Origin: Nitrosomonas ureae
Lineage (GTDB): Bacteria > Pseudomonadota > Gammaproteobacteria > Burkholderiales > Nitrosomonadaceae
Length of the DNA stretch: 64,000 nt
NCBI RefSeq assembly: GCF_900206265.1
Contig: NZ_LT907782.1
Coordinates: forward strand, 1,054,001-1,118,000
Reading direction: 5' to 3'
Below, piece after piece: positions 1 through 9,293 of this stretch (its first letter is position 1; every line of letters begins with the position of its first letter). The notes below the pieces were generated by a model. The model did not search any database. It was given only the letters and a program-made list of their open reading frames with translations, and was not told the DNA's origin. Position numbers and translations under genes: made by a program.

Positions 1-1
1 A

Positions 2-187
2 ATCATGCTTCCAGAGATTGGTACTATTAACGTTACTATCCAAGTAAAAAACACCTACGAAATCACTTTACGTAATGGGCAAAATTGTATGCGTGCAGGG
101 TGTCAATTTATTAATCTAGCAGCAAATATGGAAGCTATGATACAGCGCTATATTATTAAACAAGAACAAATGAGAAAAATGAAATAA
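2..187 (+). CDS. C-terminal end of a YcgR-like PilZ-domain protein (partial)
   Basis: Only the last 61 codons are in the window; the frame is open to the left edge, so the ATG at position 5 is internal. The visible tail has a GCQFINL stretch followed by a helix ending in IQRYIIKQEQ. This matches my recollection of the end of the PilZ domain and the C-terminal helix of flagellar brake proteins of the YcgR family, which bind cyclic di-GMP and slow the flagellar motor. The RxxxR and DxSxxG ligand motifs would lie upstream and cannot be checked. The family call rests on a short tail and is moderate at best. Confidence 0.55.
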   Translation: MMLPEIGTINVTIQVKNTYEITLRNGQNCMRAGCQFINLAANMEAMIQRYIIKQEQMRKMK

Positions 188-749
188 ACTGAATTGCTCT
201 GGCCAAATAAAACCGGACACTTTTCTAAGCTCATTTCCAAATTCAATTAATAACGTGTTGATATTAAATATAATTACAGACACTCACTCTTCCTCAGCAT
301 TCCGATCGGCATTGAAGATTCCCAGTTTGCTGCAGTACTTGTTCATGGGGCTTGAGTGCAGAAGCAGCAGAGTTAAATCACCTGGGACAAAGCTGGAGGC
401 TATTGACTGAGCGCCTCAGAGGTGCCTCGCAAGCCACAAACCGCCCAGAAATAGCAACTAAACATTCAATTTATTGATCATAGCATTTGCCCTCAATCTC
501 GCCCAGATGCTTGCGTAACACCCCAAATATCCGCTTTCTACGCTTCCTAATACCATCTGGAACTTACAATCCATTTTATGTAGGTCAAACCCTGATACTC
601 TTTCATCTTGAATCTCCTCCTCTTGGCCAAGATAGAAGATTCTCAATGACCGTCGCATAGGCAAACCTCAGTGAGCCTCCCGGAAAAACCGGGGACTTAC
701 CTTACTGAGCTATCGCAAACAAATTTTCCGAGCCATACGATGCAAGCTG
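188..749. other. Intergenic stretch with no supported gene
   Basis: There are 562 bases between the YcgR-like tail and the DUF1579 gene. A minus-strand frame at 458-664 has no recognisable motif or ribosome site and looks like chance. A plus-strand frame around 355-480 reads as a short helical peptide but has no start and matched nothing I know. It may be decayed coding DNA. Confidence 0.4.
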
Positions 750-1346
750 TTATTTTCTAGTATAAATAACCTCAAGCATTTTCATTTCATCACCACCCTG
801 ATGGGTTCCATACATGATAAATTCTTGTACATCACTATTTACAATTCTCCAAATAGAACGATGCGTCATATATCCTCCACCTACTTCAGCATGCCGTCCT
901 GTTAAGGTAATGATCTTGCCATCCGCACTCGCCGTACCGTTCATCATGAAAATTTGCGTACTCATGGTATCGATCCATGTCGAGATATACTGTTTAAGCA
1001 GATTATCGTACGCAACAGTCCAGATACCCGAATACGGCTTTCCATGCATACTGCCCGTGATTTCCTGCTGAAGAAAACGGCCGCCTAGCAGTAGCTTGAT
1101 ATCTGCAGATCCGGTTGATTCTACAGCCGGTTTCTGCGGATCCATCCATTCTTTCGTCTTGGTTATCCAACTGCCCGTAAGACTTGCAAACAATTTATGC
1201 GGTTCTCCAGGTGTAGCTAACTTAGCATAAACTTCCATCATCTCTTCATGACTCATGGGTTTATCATTCTTTTGGTCATTCGCAAGAACACCCATTGTCA
1301 TTAACAAAGAAAACACAATAAATAGAGTAAATTGCAAATACCGCAT
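750..1346 (-). CDS. Secreted DUF1579 family protein
   Basis: A 198-residue protein of unknown function. Residues 1 to about 22 form a signal peptide ending in VLA, so the mature protein is probably periplasmic. The body has the DUF1579 pattern: a LFASLTGSW start, a LLGGRFLQQ strand, then YSGIWTVAYDN and the repeated strands of a lipocalin-like beta barrel. The ATG follows a GAGGAGA ribosome site. It is the last gene of a minus-strand run headed by the ECF sigma factor and starts 51 bases after the DUF1428 gene, so co-transcription is likely. The ligand or reaction is unknown. Family call good, function open. Confidence 0.75.
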   Translation of the reverse strand: MRYLQFTLFIVFSLLMTMGVLANDQKNDKPMSHEEMMEVYAKLATPGEPHKLFASLTGSWITKTKEWMDPQKPAVESTGSADIKLLLGGRFLQQEITGSMHGKPYSGIWTVAYDNLLKQYISTWIDTMSTQIFMMNGTASADGKIITLTGRHAEVGGGYMTHRSIWRIVNSDVQEFIMYGTHQGGDEMKMLEVIYTRK

Positions 1347-1397
1347 AGTCTTCTCCTCAATAAAAAATTGTCAATAAATCTGAATTAATAAAACCAA

Positions 1398-1760
1398 CTA
1401 GAAACTAACAATTGTCTTGAAACCACCATAGGCCATCCGCTTGCAATCGAAGGGATGAGAATCAGGGTTCATCGAAGACGCCAAACGTGGATCAGCCATA
1501 ACCGCCTGATTAACCCGGTCACGATGTTCTTTCGATTCGAACACGATCCATGCAAAAATAACCGTTTCATTTTCGTCGGCATCGGTTAATTTTTTGAATG
1601 ACACCAACTCTTTCTGATCGAGGTCATCTCCCGCACACTCGATATATTCCAGGGCACCGTGCTCTTTCCAAACCAAGCCAGCCAATTCAGCCATTTTTTG
1701 ATATTCCTCCAGTTTATCCTGAGCAATTGGAATCACATAACCATCAACATACTTTCCCAT
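1398..1760 (-). CDS. DUF1428 family protein
   Basis: A 120-residue protein starting MGKYVDGYVIPI, the typical DUF1428 opening; these are small dimeric alpha-beta-barrel (ferredoxin-like) proteins with no established reaction. A longer frame reaches 1823, but the ATG at 1760 is preceded by an AGGAG ribosome site about 7 bases upstream and matches the family start, so I chose it. DUF1428 proteins are often encoded beside YCII/DGPF proteins and ECF sigma factors, as here. The gene sits third after the two YCII genes in the same direction. Cytoplasmic, no signal peptide. Confidence 0.8.
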   Translation of the reverse strand: MGKYVDGYVIPIAQDKLEEYQKMAELAGLVWKEHGALEYIECAGDDLDQKELVSFKKLTDADENETVIFAWIVFESKEHRDRVNQAVMADPRLASSMNPDSHPFDCKRMAYGGFKTIVSF

Positions 1761-1972
1761 TGTTTTCTCCTGTAAGATATTTACTAAAGTTAAACTTAAC
1801 GAACTTTCAATCTGCACACGCAACTAATGCGGCTTAACTCACAAGTCTATCAACACTTCGTATTCACGCGTAAATCAACTTGCCGCCAGAAGCGGATTTG
1901 ACTGAGACATAACACTTCCCCTTTCTGCAAAAATTAAAAACAAGATTTTTTGATTGGGCAAATAGTAATGCA

Positions 1973-2389
1973 TTAATCATTTTTACTGCGCTCCAGCTCA
2001 CGAAACCGCTCGACAGCTTCACTGGGTTCAAAATCGTCCAGCTCAAATAATTGCCGCACTTCTATTTCACAATTCTTTCCTTCGCCCGCAGGATTAGGGA
2101 AACGCTTACTCCATTCAAGAGCGTCGGCCTTTGATGCAACCTGAATCAAGGTATAACCAGCGATAAGCTCTTTGGTTTCGGTAAACGGACCATCGATCAG
2201 CGTACGTTTATTTCCGCTGTATTGGATGCGCCAACCTTTTGAGCTGGCTTGTAAGCCGGATGCATCCAGCAACACACCTGCTGCCGCAAGTTCTTCATGA
2301 AATTTCGCCATCTCTGCGATAAGTTGTTCTTCAGGCATAACACCTGCTTCCGAATCCTGGCTTGCTTTGACTATGATCATGTAGCGCAA
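1973..2389 (-). CDS. DGPF/YCII-domain protein
   Basis: A 138-residue protein with the YCII-related (DGPF) fold: it begins MRYMIIVKA and carries the diagnostic IDGPFTETKELIAGY segment near residues 86-100. The fold is a ferredoxin-like dimer; the reaction is not established for this branch. A C-terminal charged tail (about residues 112-138) extends past the domain. It is the second of two such proteins behind the ECF42-type sigma factor. Genes of this kind are the standard neighbours of that sigma group, so it is probably in its regulon. An overlapping minus frame at 1864-2046 is a shadow. Confidence 0.8.
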   Translation of the reverse strand: MRYMIIVKASQDSEAGVMPEEQLIAEMAKFHEELAAAGVLLDASGLQASSKGWRIQYSGNKRTLIDGPFTETKELIAGYTLIQVASKADALEWSKRFPNPAGEGKNCEIEVRQLFELDDFEPSEAVERFRELERSKND

Positions 2390-2551
2390 TTGATTACTCC
2401 TTAGATTAAGTTATATGATCAATCAAGTTGTAAATAGCTTGATTTCGTTGCTTAGTCGAATAAAACCTGTAGAAATCGACAAACCGGAAAAAATTTTTTC
2501 AGCTTATTAATTTTCGCAAGCGAAATGTTTCAATTCTCGATTTTTCCCACG

Positions 2552-2905
2552 TTACCGCTTTTCGAATTGGTGTATCGGCCTGACTTCGATACTACCAACC
2601 TGCGCGGGTGGAATTTGGGCAGCCAGCTGGATAGCTTCATCCAAATTCTGGGCTTCAATCAAATAAAAACCGGCCAGCTGTTCTTTAGTTTCAACAAAAG
2701 GGCCATCTGTGCTTGAAATCTTGCCCTTGCGTACCCTGATCGTAATGGCTGCTGATGGAGGTAATAAACGATTGCAATCGACAAAATGTCCGCTCCTGCG
2801 GATGTCAGCGGTAAATTCACGGTATTCTTCGTAATGCCTATCAGCATCGGCTTTTGACATTTGCTCCATAACTTTTTCGGCACAAATCAAACAAAGATAT
2901 TTCAT
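2552..2905 (-). CDS. DGPF/YCII-domain protein
   Basis: A 117-residue YCII-family protein. It starts MKYLCLICAEK, and a TDGPFVETKEQLAGFY segment around residues 67-82 carries the DGPF signature. It is the first gene downstream of the ECF sigma factor (78-base gap) and is paralogous to the next gene, though clearly diverged. The ATG follows an AAGGAATTA ribosome-site-like stretch. Likely a cytoplasmic dimer of unknown reaction in the ECF42 regulon. Confidence 0.8.
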   Translation of the reverse strand: MKYLCLICAEKVMEQMSKADADRHYEEYREFTADIRRSGHFVDCNRLLPPSAAITIRVRKGKISSTDGPFVETKEQLAGFYLIEAQNLDEAIQLAAQIPPAQVGSIEVRPIHQFEKR

Positions 2906-2983
2906 AGTTAATTCCTTATATTGAACCGAGAAAAATGACTGCGCTCAATAGTCGATTGACAGTGGGCAAAATCGACAATGAGT

Positions 2984-4237
2984 TTATTGATTTTGTAGCT
3001 CAGTCAATCTTTTTTGCAGAAACCGCCGTTCAGGTGCTTGTTGGGTAAGTTGTAAAGCATGTTGATAGGCTTCAATTGCTTCATTAAGCTGCCCTAATTT
3101 GCGATGAAAATCAGCCTTGGCGGCATACATGAAATGATAATCCGCCAGTTGGCCCTGAGAAATGAGCGCTTCGATCAGTTCTAATCCTATTGCCGGTCCA
3201 TCGCGCATTGCCACTGCGACCGCACGATTTAATTCGACAATAGGCGACGGATAAATCTGCTTGAGTACGTTATACAATCCTACAATTTCGCGCCAATCGG
3301 TTTCTCCTGAACTCGGTGCTTCGGCATGCACGGCGGCAATAGCGGCCTGCAATGTATAAGCGCCAAACCCTGACAAACCAAGTGCGTGTTTCACCAGAAT
3401 CACACCTTCATCGATCTGATCACGATTCCAGAGTAAGCGATCTTGCTCATCAAGTAAAATTAGATCGCCTTGCGCATTAATTCGGGCGGCCCGACGCGAG
3501 TCTTGCAGCAGCATGAGAGCCAGAAGTCCGAGAACTTCCGGCTCTGACGGCATCAATTCCAGGAGTAACCTGCCAAGACGTATTGCTTCAACTGAGAGAT
3601 CATGCCGCATCAATTCAGTACCGGATGAGGCTGAATAACTCTCGTTAAATACCAAATAGATAACTTTTAGAACTGAATCCAGACGATCTGGTAAATGCTC
3701 CCGTTCCGGAACCTCATAGGGAATCCGTGCATCACGGATTTTTGCTTTGGCGCGCACAATTCGCTGGGCAACTGTTTTGGGTGTTATCAGAAAAGCATGA
3801 GCAATTTCTTCAGTACTCAACCCGCAGATTTCTCGTAAGGTCAAGGCAATCTGAGCTTCTGACGATAAGCTCGGATGACAACAGGTAAAAATCAAGCGTA
3901 ATTGATCATCTTCCAGACTTCCATCCGAATTGTCATCAACCGGAAAAATTAAAGTAGCAAGATGAGCGGGTATTTCATCAATGCTATCGAAACGCGCGTT
4001 ACGCCGAAATTTATCAATGGCTTTAAAGCGTCCTACAGACACCAACCAAGCCTTAGGGTTCTCTGGTATACCCTGTTGCGGCCATTGCTCCAGTGCAATT
4101 TTGAATGCATCGTGGAGCGCTTCCTCTGCTTGATCGATGTCTCCCAGCAAGCGTATTAACGTAGCTAGTACACGTCGGGATTCATTGCGATAAATCTGTT
4201 CTAATGTTTCCGTATAATTTTGTACCGATTTCGTCAA
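2984..4237 (-). CDS. ECF42-type RNA polymerase sigma factor with C-terminal helical extension
   Basis: A 417-residue sigma-70 family factor. Region 2 spans about residues 10-80, including AEEALHDAF and the ENPKAWLVSVGRFKAID helix. Region 4 spans about 110-170 with the HTH around LSTEEIAHAF and KTVAQRIVRAKAKI. The rest (about 190-417) is the long DUF6596/TPR-like extension typical of ECF42 factors, which have no classical anti-sigma factor and are thought to be controlled by that extension. The start is TTG at 4237, with AAAGGT about 7 bases upstream; no better ATG exists. It heads a run with two DGPF proteins, the known genomic signature of the group. Signal and target promoter are unknown. 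Confidence 0.88.
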   Translation of the reverse strand: MTKSVQNYTETLEQIYRNESRRVLATLIRLLGDIDQAEEALHDAFKIALEQWPQQGIPENPKAWLVSVGRFKAIDKFRRNARFDSIDEIPAHLATLIFPVDDNSDGSLEDDQLRLIFTCCHPSLSSEAQIALTLREICGLSTEEIAHAFLITPKTVAQRIVRAKAKIRDARIPYEVPEREHLPDRLDSVLKVIYLVFNESYSASSGTELMRHDLSVEAIRLGRLLLELMPSEPEVLGLLALMLLQDSRRAARINAQGDLILLDEQDRLLWNRDQIDEGVILVKHALGLSGFGAYTLQAAIAAVHAEAPSSGETDWREIVGLYNVLKQIYPSPIVELNRAVAVAMRDGPAIGLELIEALISQGQLADYHFMYAAKADFHRKLGQLNEAIEAYQHALQLTQQAPERRFLQKRLTELQNQ

Positions 4238-5078
4238 TTGGATTACCTTTTATCTTTGGGTAACCTTTTCAGGTTATATCCTATAACCGTTGGAATATGC
4301 CCGATATGTTCAAGGCTTCGCTCTTGTCCTGTTTAAGTGGTTGCACGTTTATATGCTGTTAAAAAACTTATCGAATTATTAACATAATCAATCTACTCAG
4401 AGCCTCTCTTAATTCATTACTTAAAATTATGAAACGTAAAAAGATCGACGATACACCTTCAGCAAACCGAATCTAATCACACTTGTTCCGGATACTGCTG
4501 ATCTAAATATTTATCATAATTGTTGACGTGGTTAATATTCCCACGTATAGTCCTGCCGTGCGGGAAAATATCTCGCACTATTTGATGTCACTCATCAGGA
4601 AAAATTGAATCGATGAGAACTTAATTTTCAAAGGAAAACTACAATGAAATTAATGACTAAAAAGACCCCAACAACTGCAGCTGAAATACTGGCAATATTC
4701 GTAACATCGTTGCTACTTCATGAAAAAAATTCAGTAACATAACAGTTGACCAATCGAGCTAATTGGCGATGATCGTGTCTGTTGTGAGTATGAGGGCGGT
4801 ATCGATTTTTATCGATAAAGTAACCGCAAATGATTCAAACAAGAAATCTATAATGATTCTTAAATGCTCTTAGAATGATGAAAGCTACTATATCTTGAGT
4901 AACTATAGTGGTTGATTTGAAATAACTCATACATAAGATTTATTACTCATTCACACAACTGAAATTCCATTCGCCTCGAATAGATTTCTCAGCTTCAGCA
5001 AACTGTCTATTACCAAGCAAAATTTAATGCTGTTAATTTCTACAGCACTTCGCAAATAGACTTTTTACACCTAACAAT
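4238..5078. other. Long non-coding or decayed stretch
   Basis: About 840 bases between the sigma factor and the first glycosidase-like module. It contains a short HigA-like remnant (annotated separately). Just upstream of that, a plus-strand frame at about 4510-4609 has no start. The remainder is A/T-rich with no open frame, RNA gene or clear repeat that I recognise. It probably holds the sigma-factor promoter at its left end. Confidence 0.4.
4644..4742 (+). pseudogene. Possible HigA-type antitoxin N-terminal remnant
   Basis: A 32-codon frame with an AAAGGA ribosome site ahead of its ATG. The peptide contains KKTPTTAAEILAI, which resembles the PTTxGEIL opening of HigA-type antitoxins and then breaks down before the helix-turn-helix. 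No intact toxin frame lies next to it. The likeness covers only about a dozen residues, so this is a tentative call. Confidence 0.25.
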
Positions 5079-5315
5079 TTATTTATTTATTGAGAATCTG
5101 ATAAATCGTTGGTTGATTGGCTTTGTAATGTCAAGCCAGAAATAACCTTCCAACATCTTATCGAATAAAGTTACCGGATCTTCTAACGTTCTAGTAGCGT
5201 TAAGCGGATACTTTTTGTGGAATTCATAGCAGTATTCAGGGGAGTACTGTCGGCAACGCAAGTGATTATTGCGCAAGACCTTTAAGGATAGGTTTGCGCA
5301 CCACATTTTCCACAA
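5079..5315 (-). CDS. Hypothetical 78-residue protein, possible relic gene
   Basis: A minus-strand frame with three cysteines in its N-terminal third and a body reading RCRQYSPEYCYEFHKKYP. I do not recognise it. Related DNA lies at about 6925-7125 upstream of the second glycosidase-like gene. Read on the minus strand, that copy gives a similar but broken peptide with a conserved WKMWC opening and CRQYS core. Conservation of the peptide pattern argues that a real gene once travelled with the module and survives only here. It could also be a chance frame in a duplicated spacer. Confidence 0.35.
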   Translation of the reverse strand: MWKMWCANLSLKVLRNNHLRCRQYSPEYCYEFHKKYPLNATRTLEDPVTLFDKMLEGYFWLDITKPINQRFIRFSINK

Positions 5316-5663
5316 AAACTATCAATCTTATGGCAAATAAGACAGTCCTATTTAAATTTAAAAAATCAATATCTTATATATCTCTGCATTCAAAAATTTC
5401 TTGACCTTGAAGAATAGGCATTAGCATTTTTAATGATGTTTTTCTGAAAGAAGCTCACGAATTTTCCAAGCAGAAATAGAGTAATACTCGAGAAAAGAGA
5501 TTGCGCAAGGAAAACCCAAGGGAGGGCAATATTTAAACAAATCTAAGACGTAAATAGTTTTCATTTATGAACTGTATTAAGTTAACCAGAACAAGCTCTT
5601 AAAACAATTTTTAAATTTTTAGCAATACCATGATTTCTTCAAAACTCGTCAAAGGAACTTTAC

Positions 5664-6827
5664 ATGAAAATTAGTAACTTCATGATATCAAACAAAATAC
5701 TAATCAATATACCTCAGAGAATAAATGCGATAACTATTGCAGCATTATTCGTCATTGGTATGATTATTATGCCTGTGGGAATAGTAGGCGCAGCCTCACT
5801 ACCTGCCGGAACCACCGGAGTAAAATGGAATCCAGGCCACTATTACACCATTCAAAACTGGGCCAATGATGACCCAATCTACATGGCAAAAGTCTACAAA
5901 GAACTAAAAGCAACCCCTGCATTACGTGGAATGCAAATGCGTTTCTTATGGGGTTGGATCGAAAAATCACCGGGTGTCTATGATTTCTCGATTATCGATA
6001 AGCATCTGGAAAAACTCGCACCCATGGGTAAGCGCTTGGTTATTCAGGTGCAAACAAAATCATTCGAGGCCGACTGGAAGCTCATACCCAATTATTTAAA
6101 AGAACCTAAATATGAGGGCGGCGCTTTTGCATTCAGGGACTGGGGGTCCAGTACCATAGACGGCTATAACATTAAATTATGGAATCCTTACGTACGTGAC
6201 CGTCTGATCGCCTTATTCAAGGCATTGGGTCAACGCTATAACTTACATCCCCATGTTGAAGGTATCGGCATGATAGAAACGGCTCTGGGGCAGTCAGTAA
6301 CACCACTGACAACGATTCAAACTGATAAATGGTTTGATAATTTAATCATCGTGCACCAGAAAATGCGTACCTTTTTTCCTAATACCATGACGATTCAGGA
6401 AATAAACTACCCGCGCGATTATCTTAAACAAATCACTACCGCAATGGTAAAAATGAGTGGGACACTTGGCTGCCCGGATGTTTATCCGGATGAACCCGGT
6501 CTAAATTTTCCAGGAGATGCATATTCCCCTCCAGGTGCTTATTACTATTTCTCTAAGCTTTCAGGAACCATACCTATCGCGCCGACCGTAGAAAAGGTCA
6601 ATTATTTAAATACGCGGGGCGATAAAAAAGGCCATGTGCCCACTGTACAGGAGATTCTTGTATTTGCACGGGACGAATTAAAATCCAATTACATATTCTG
6701 GCAGCGTGTCCCTGAATATGTCGATAATGTCTTAGAGGTTATGAATTTTACTAATCAAAAAAGTACTCCGTCCGGTGGCCTGAAAGCGGCCTGCCCGACT
6801 GCTTACTCTTCCTGTATAAAGAATTAG
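5664..6827 (+). CDS. Secreted glycosidase-like TIM-barrel protein, tandem copy 1
   Basis: A 387-residue protein with a long N-terminal signal peptide (hydrophobic about residues 22-42, likely cut near VGA-AS). The mature part has the look of a glycoside hydrolase TIM barrel (GH42/GH5-like): RGMQMRFLWGWIE at about 88-100, then SPGVYDFSIIDKHL and GKRLVIQVQ. A candidate acid/base glutamate sits in GIGMIETALG (E205) and another in MTIQEINYP (E246). The C-terminus has two cysteines (about 376 and 384). Catalytic residues are inferred, not proven, and the substrate is unknown. AAAGGAA precedes the ATG. It is the first of three close paralogues, each with its own upstream region. Confidence 0.7.
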   Translation: MKISNFMISNKILINIPQRINAITIAALFVIGMIIMPVGIVGAASLPAGTTGVKWNPGHYYTIQNWANDDPIYMAKVYKELKATPALRGMQMRFLWGWIEKSPGVYDFSIIDKHLEKLAPMGKRLVIQVQTKSFEADWKLIPNYLKEPKYEGGAFAFRDWGSSTIDGYNIKLWNPYVRDRLIALFKALGQRYNLHPHVEGIGMIETALGQSVTPLTTIQTDKWFDNLIIVHQKMRTFFPNTMTIQEINYPRDYLKQITTAMVKMSGTLGCPDVYPDEPGLNFPGDAYSPPGAYYYFSKLSGTIPIAPTVEKVNYLNTRGDKKGHVPTVQEILVFARDELKSNYIFWQRVPEYVDNVLEVMNFTNQKSTPSGGLKAACPTAYSSCIKN

Positions 6828-6839
6828 TAATTCTCTGAT

Positions 6840-7460
6840 TTGTAGTAGGCGCAAGAGCGATTTGTCAAATCGCTGTATTGAAATGGGCAGCTGCCAGATC
6901 AGTTTTGCGCTACTACAGACGACCTGTTGGATTACTGGCTGTTATTGTTATACACGGAAACAACCTTCCAATATTTTATCCAAAGGATCACCCGATCTAC
7001 GGTTGGTCCAGCAATATCCAGCAGGTGCTTTTGTGGCATTCATAAGCAGTATTCCCTGAATACTGTCTGCAATTCAAGTCATTGCAGAAAAAACTCTCGA
7101 TGGTTAACTGTGTACACCACATTTTCCATGCCAATCGGCAAGTTGATGATAATGAATCAATTTGCCACGTATTAAAAAGAGCGGGTAGTTCTTATTCAGG
7201 AGTTTTCCGCTCTAAATAGCGCTCATTATCTGTTTTTTGATAATGTGTTTTTGAGAAATATCCGCGATTCTTTGCAATCCGGAATATAACGGCGCTCAAA
7301 TTATGAGATTGCATTAGGAAGAAAAGAGTATTTATGAACATCAGCGATGTAAATAGTTTTCATTTGCAGACTGATTGGAGTAAATCAGACAATCTTGCGA
7401 AGCATTTCTCCAAACTTTGAGCAATACACAACTTCTTCAAACTCATCAAAGGAATCTTAA
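6840..7460. repeat. Upstream region of module 2, related to those of modules 1 and 3
   Basis: This spacer is homologous to 5079-5663 and, more weakly, to about 8770-9293. Shared landmarks are an ACCTTCCAA-type stretch, a GCAGTATTC stretch, CACCACATTTTCCA, GAGATTGCATTAGGAAG at about 7303, GTAAATAGTTTTCATTT at about 7352, and a GCAATAC then TTCTTCAAA run just before the start codon. The last 180 bases are the best kept, which suggests a conserved promoter and leader. Plus-strand frames at 6862-7175 are not supported as genes. Confidence 0.6.
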
Positions 7461-8624
7461 ATGAAAGTTGAGAATTTCATGAAACCAAACATTATCTTAC
7501 CGACTGTACGCAAACGGATGCATGCTGTATTCATTGCAGCATCCCTCGTCACGGGCACGATGGTTGCATCCGTTGGAACAGTACAGGCAGCCTCACTACC
7601 GGCAGGAACTACCGGAGTAAAATGGCATCCAGGTCATTATTACACTATTCAAAACTGGGCTAATGACGACCCGATCTACATGGCAAAAGTCTATAAAGAG
7701 CTTCAGGCAACACCCGCGCTGCGGGGCATGCAACTGCGTTACTTATGGGGTTGGCTGGAGAAATCACCGGGGGTCTATGATTTCTCTTCCATCGACAAAC
7801 ATCTTGCCAAGCTAACTAAAATGAACAAACGTCTGGTCATTCAAGTGCAGACCAAATCATTCGAAGCTGACTGGAAGCTCATACCGGATTATTTGAAGGC
7901 ACCTAAATTTGAAGGCGGCGCATTTCCGTTTAAAGACTGGGGATCGACCTCTATAGACGGCTATAACATCAAATTATGGAATCCCTATGTACGTGATCGC
8001 CTGATCGCCTTATTCAAGGCACTCGGTAAACGCTACAACTCCCATCCGAATTTTGAAGGTATCGGCATGATCGAGACGGCTATGGGTCAAGCGGTGAAAC
8101 CGCTGACAACGGCTCAAGCTGATAAATGGTTCGACAATTTAATCATTGTGCAGCAAAAAGCACGAACATTCTTCCCTAACACCATGACCATTCAGGAAAT
8201 CAATTATCCACGCGAATATCTCAAGCAAATCACTACCGCGATGGTAAAAATGGGAGGAGCACTCGGTTGCCCGGATGTTTATCCGGATGAGCCCGGTCTT
8301 AATTATCCTCCCAGTCCCTATTCCCCCCCAGGCGCATATCACTATTTCTCTAAGCTCTCAGGAACTGTACCGATAGCACCGACCGTGGAGAAGGTCAATT
8401 ATTTAAATACGCGTGGTGATAAAAAAGGCCATGTACCCACCGTTCAGGAGCTTCTTGTATTCGCGCGCGACGAATTGAAATCCAACTACATATTCTGGCA
8501 GCGTATCCCTAAATATGTCGATGATGTACTGGAGGTTATGAACTATAATAATCAAAAAAGCACCCCCTCAGGCGGCTTGAGAGCCGCTTGTCCCAAAACT
8601 TATCCTTCATGCATTGGAAAATAA
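7461..8624 (+). CDS. Secreted glycosidase-like TIM-barrel protein, tandem copy 2
   Basis: 387 residues, the same length as its neighbours and colinear with them without gaps. It has a signal peptide (about 1-43, ending VQA-AS), the barrel strand LRGMQLRYLWGW, and the VIQVQTKSFEADW, GIGMIETAMG and MTIQEINYP segments. The candidate catalytic glutamates are conserved in all three copies. AAAGGAA precedes the ATG. A 98-base stretch (7872-7969) is identical to copy 3, although the rest differs at many third positions, which points to recent gene conversion. It is probably exported to the periplasm or beyond; the substrate is unknown. Confidence 0.7.
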   Translation: MKVENFMKPNIILPTVRKRMHAVFIAASLVTGTMVASVGTVQAASLPAGTTGVKWHPGHYYTIQNWANDDPIYMAKVYKELQATPALRGMQLRYLWGWLEKSPGVYDFSSIDKHLAKLTKMNKRLVIQVQTKSFEADWKLIPDYLKAPKFEGGAFPFKDWGSTSIDGYNIKLWNPYVRDRLIALFKALGKRYNSHPNFEGIGMIETAMGQAVKPLTTAQADKWFDNLIIVQQKARTFFPNTMTIQEINYPREYLKQITTAMVKMGGALGCPDVYPDEPGLNYPPSPYSPPGAYHYFSKLSGTVPIAPTVEKVNYLNTRGDKKGHVPTVQELLVFARDELKSNYIFWQRIPKYVDDVLEVMNYNNQKSTPSGGLRAACPKTYPSCIGK

Positions 8625-9293
8625 TATTTTTTGATCGGTAGCAATCGTGATTTCATCTGGCAATTACCCGGCTCCATGAAGTAATTGGTAATTGTCAGAT
8701 CAGCATTCCGGTCTGTTAAAAAACCATCAGAATCATTTACGCTAAATTGTAAATCGACACTGTATTGTTTCACCGGAAATTTCATCCGGTCTCTTATCCA
8801 AGAATCCCCGATTTTGCTGCCATTCAGTAGCGCTGAGCGGATCCTTTTGTGAATAGTTATAGCGCATTCCCTCCGTCCTTGTCAGTTCTATCAATTATTT
8901 TCCCGCAAACCTTCTGGTGCAAGATTTATGCACCCTATTTCCGGCAATAATTGCCAAGTCAATAATAAATAAAGAAATTCTATTGCCACCAAAAAGACCC
9001 CCCATTCTATATTTATTTCAGAATTCGAAAATTCTCCGCTTCGGTATAGTGATCATCATCTTTTTCTAACGTCATTTTTCTGAAAGGCACTCAGGAATCT
9101 CTCCCATCAGAAAAAAATGTTCTTAAAAAGAGATTGCATTAGGAAGCACTCAACGGGGGATATTTAAAAGCCCAAAACGTAAATAACTTCCATTTACAAG
9201 CTGGATTAAGTGAACAAGAGAAAGTTTTCAAAAGCAACTCTCAGAATTCCGGGCAATACGATAACCTCTTCAAAATCACTATAGGAATCTTAT
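8625..9293. repeat. Upstream region of module 3
   Basis: This spacer is more diverged than the one before copy 2, but keeps GAGATTGCATTAGGAAG near 9127, a GTAAATAACTTCCATTT variant near 9179 and the GCAATACGATAACCTCTTCAAA leader. At 8987-9003 it carries CACCAAAAAGACCCCCC, which recurs in a hairpin loop behind sbtA at 25189-25205. A minus frame at 8600-8785 has no support as a gene. Confidence 0.5.

Noticed and set aside
458..664. Minus-strand 68-codon frame
   Set aside because: No ribosome site, no recognisable motif, and no conserved neighbour; treated as chance in the intergenic stretch.
1761..1823. N-terminal extension of the DUF1428 gene
   Set aside because: The internal ATG at 1760 has a clear AGGAG site and the family-type start MGKYVDGY.
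6862..7175. Two overlapping plus-strand frames between copies 1 and 2
   Set aside because: They lie in a duplicated spacer, are not conserved in the sister spacers and show no protein features.
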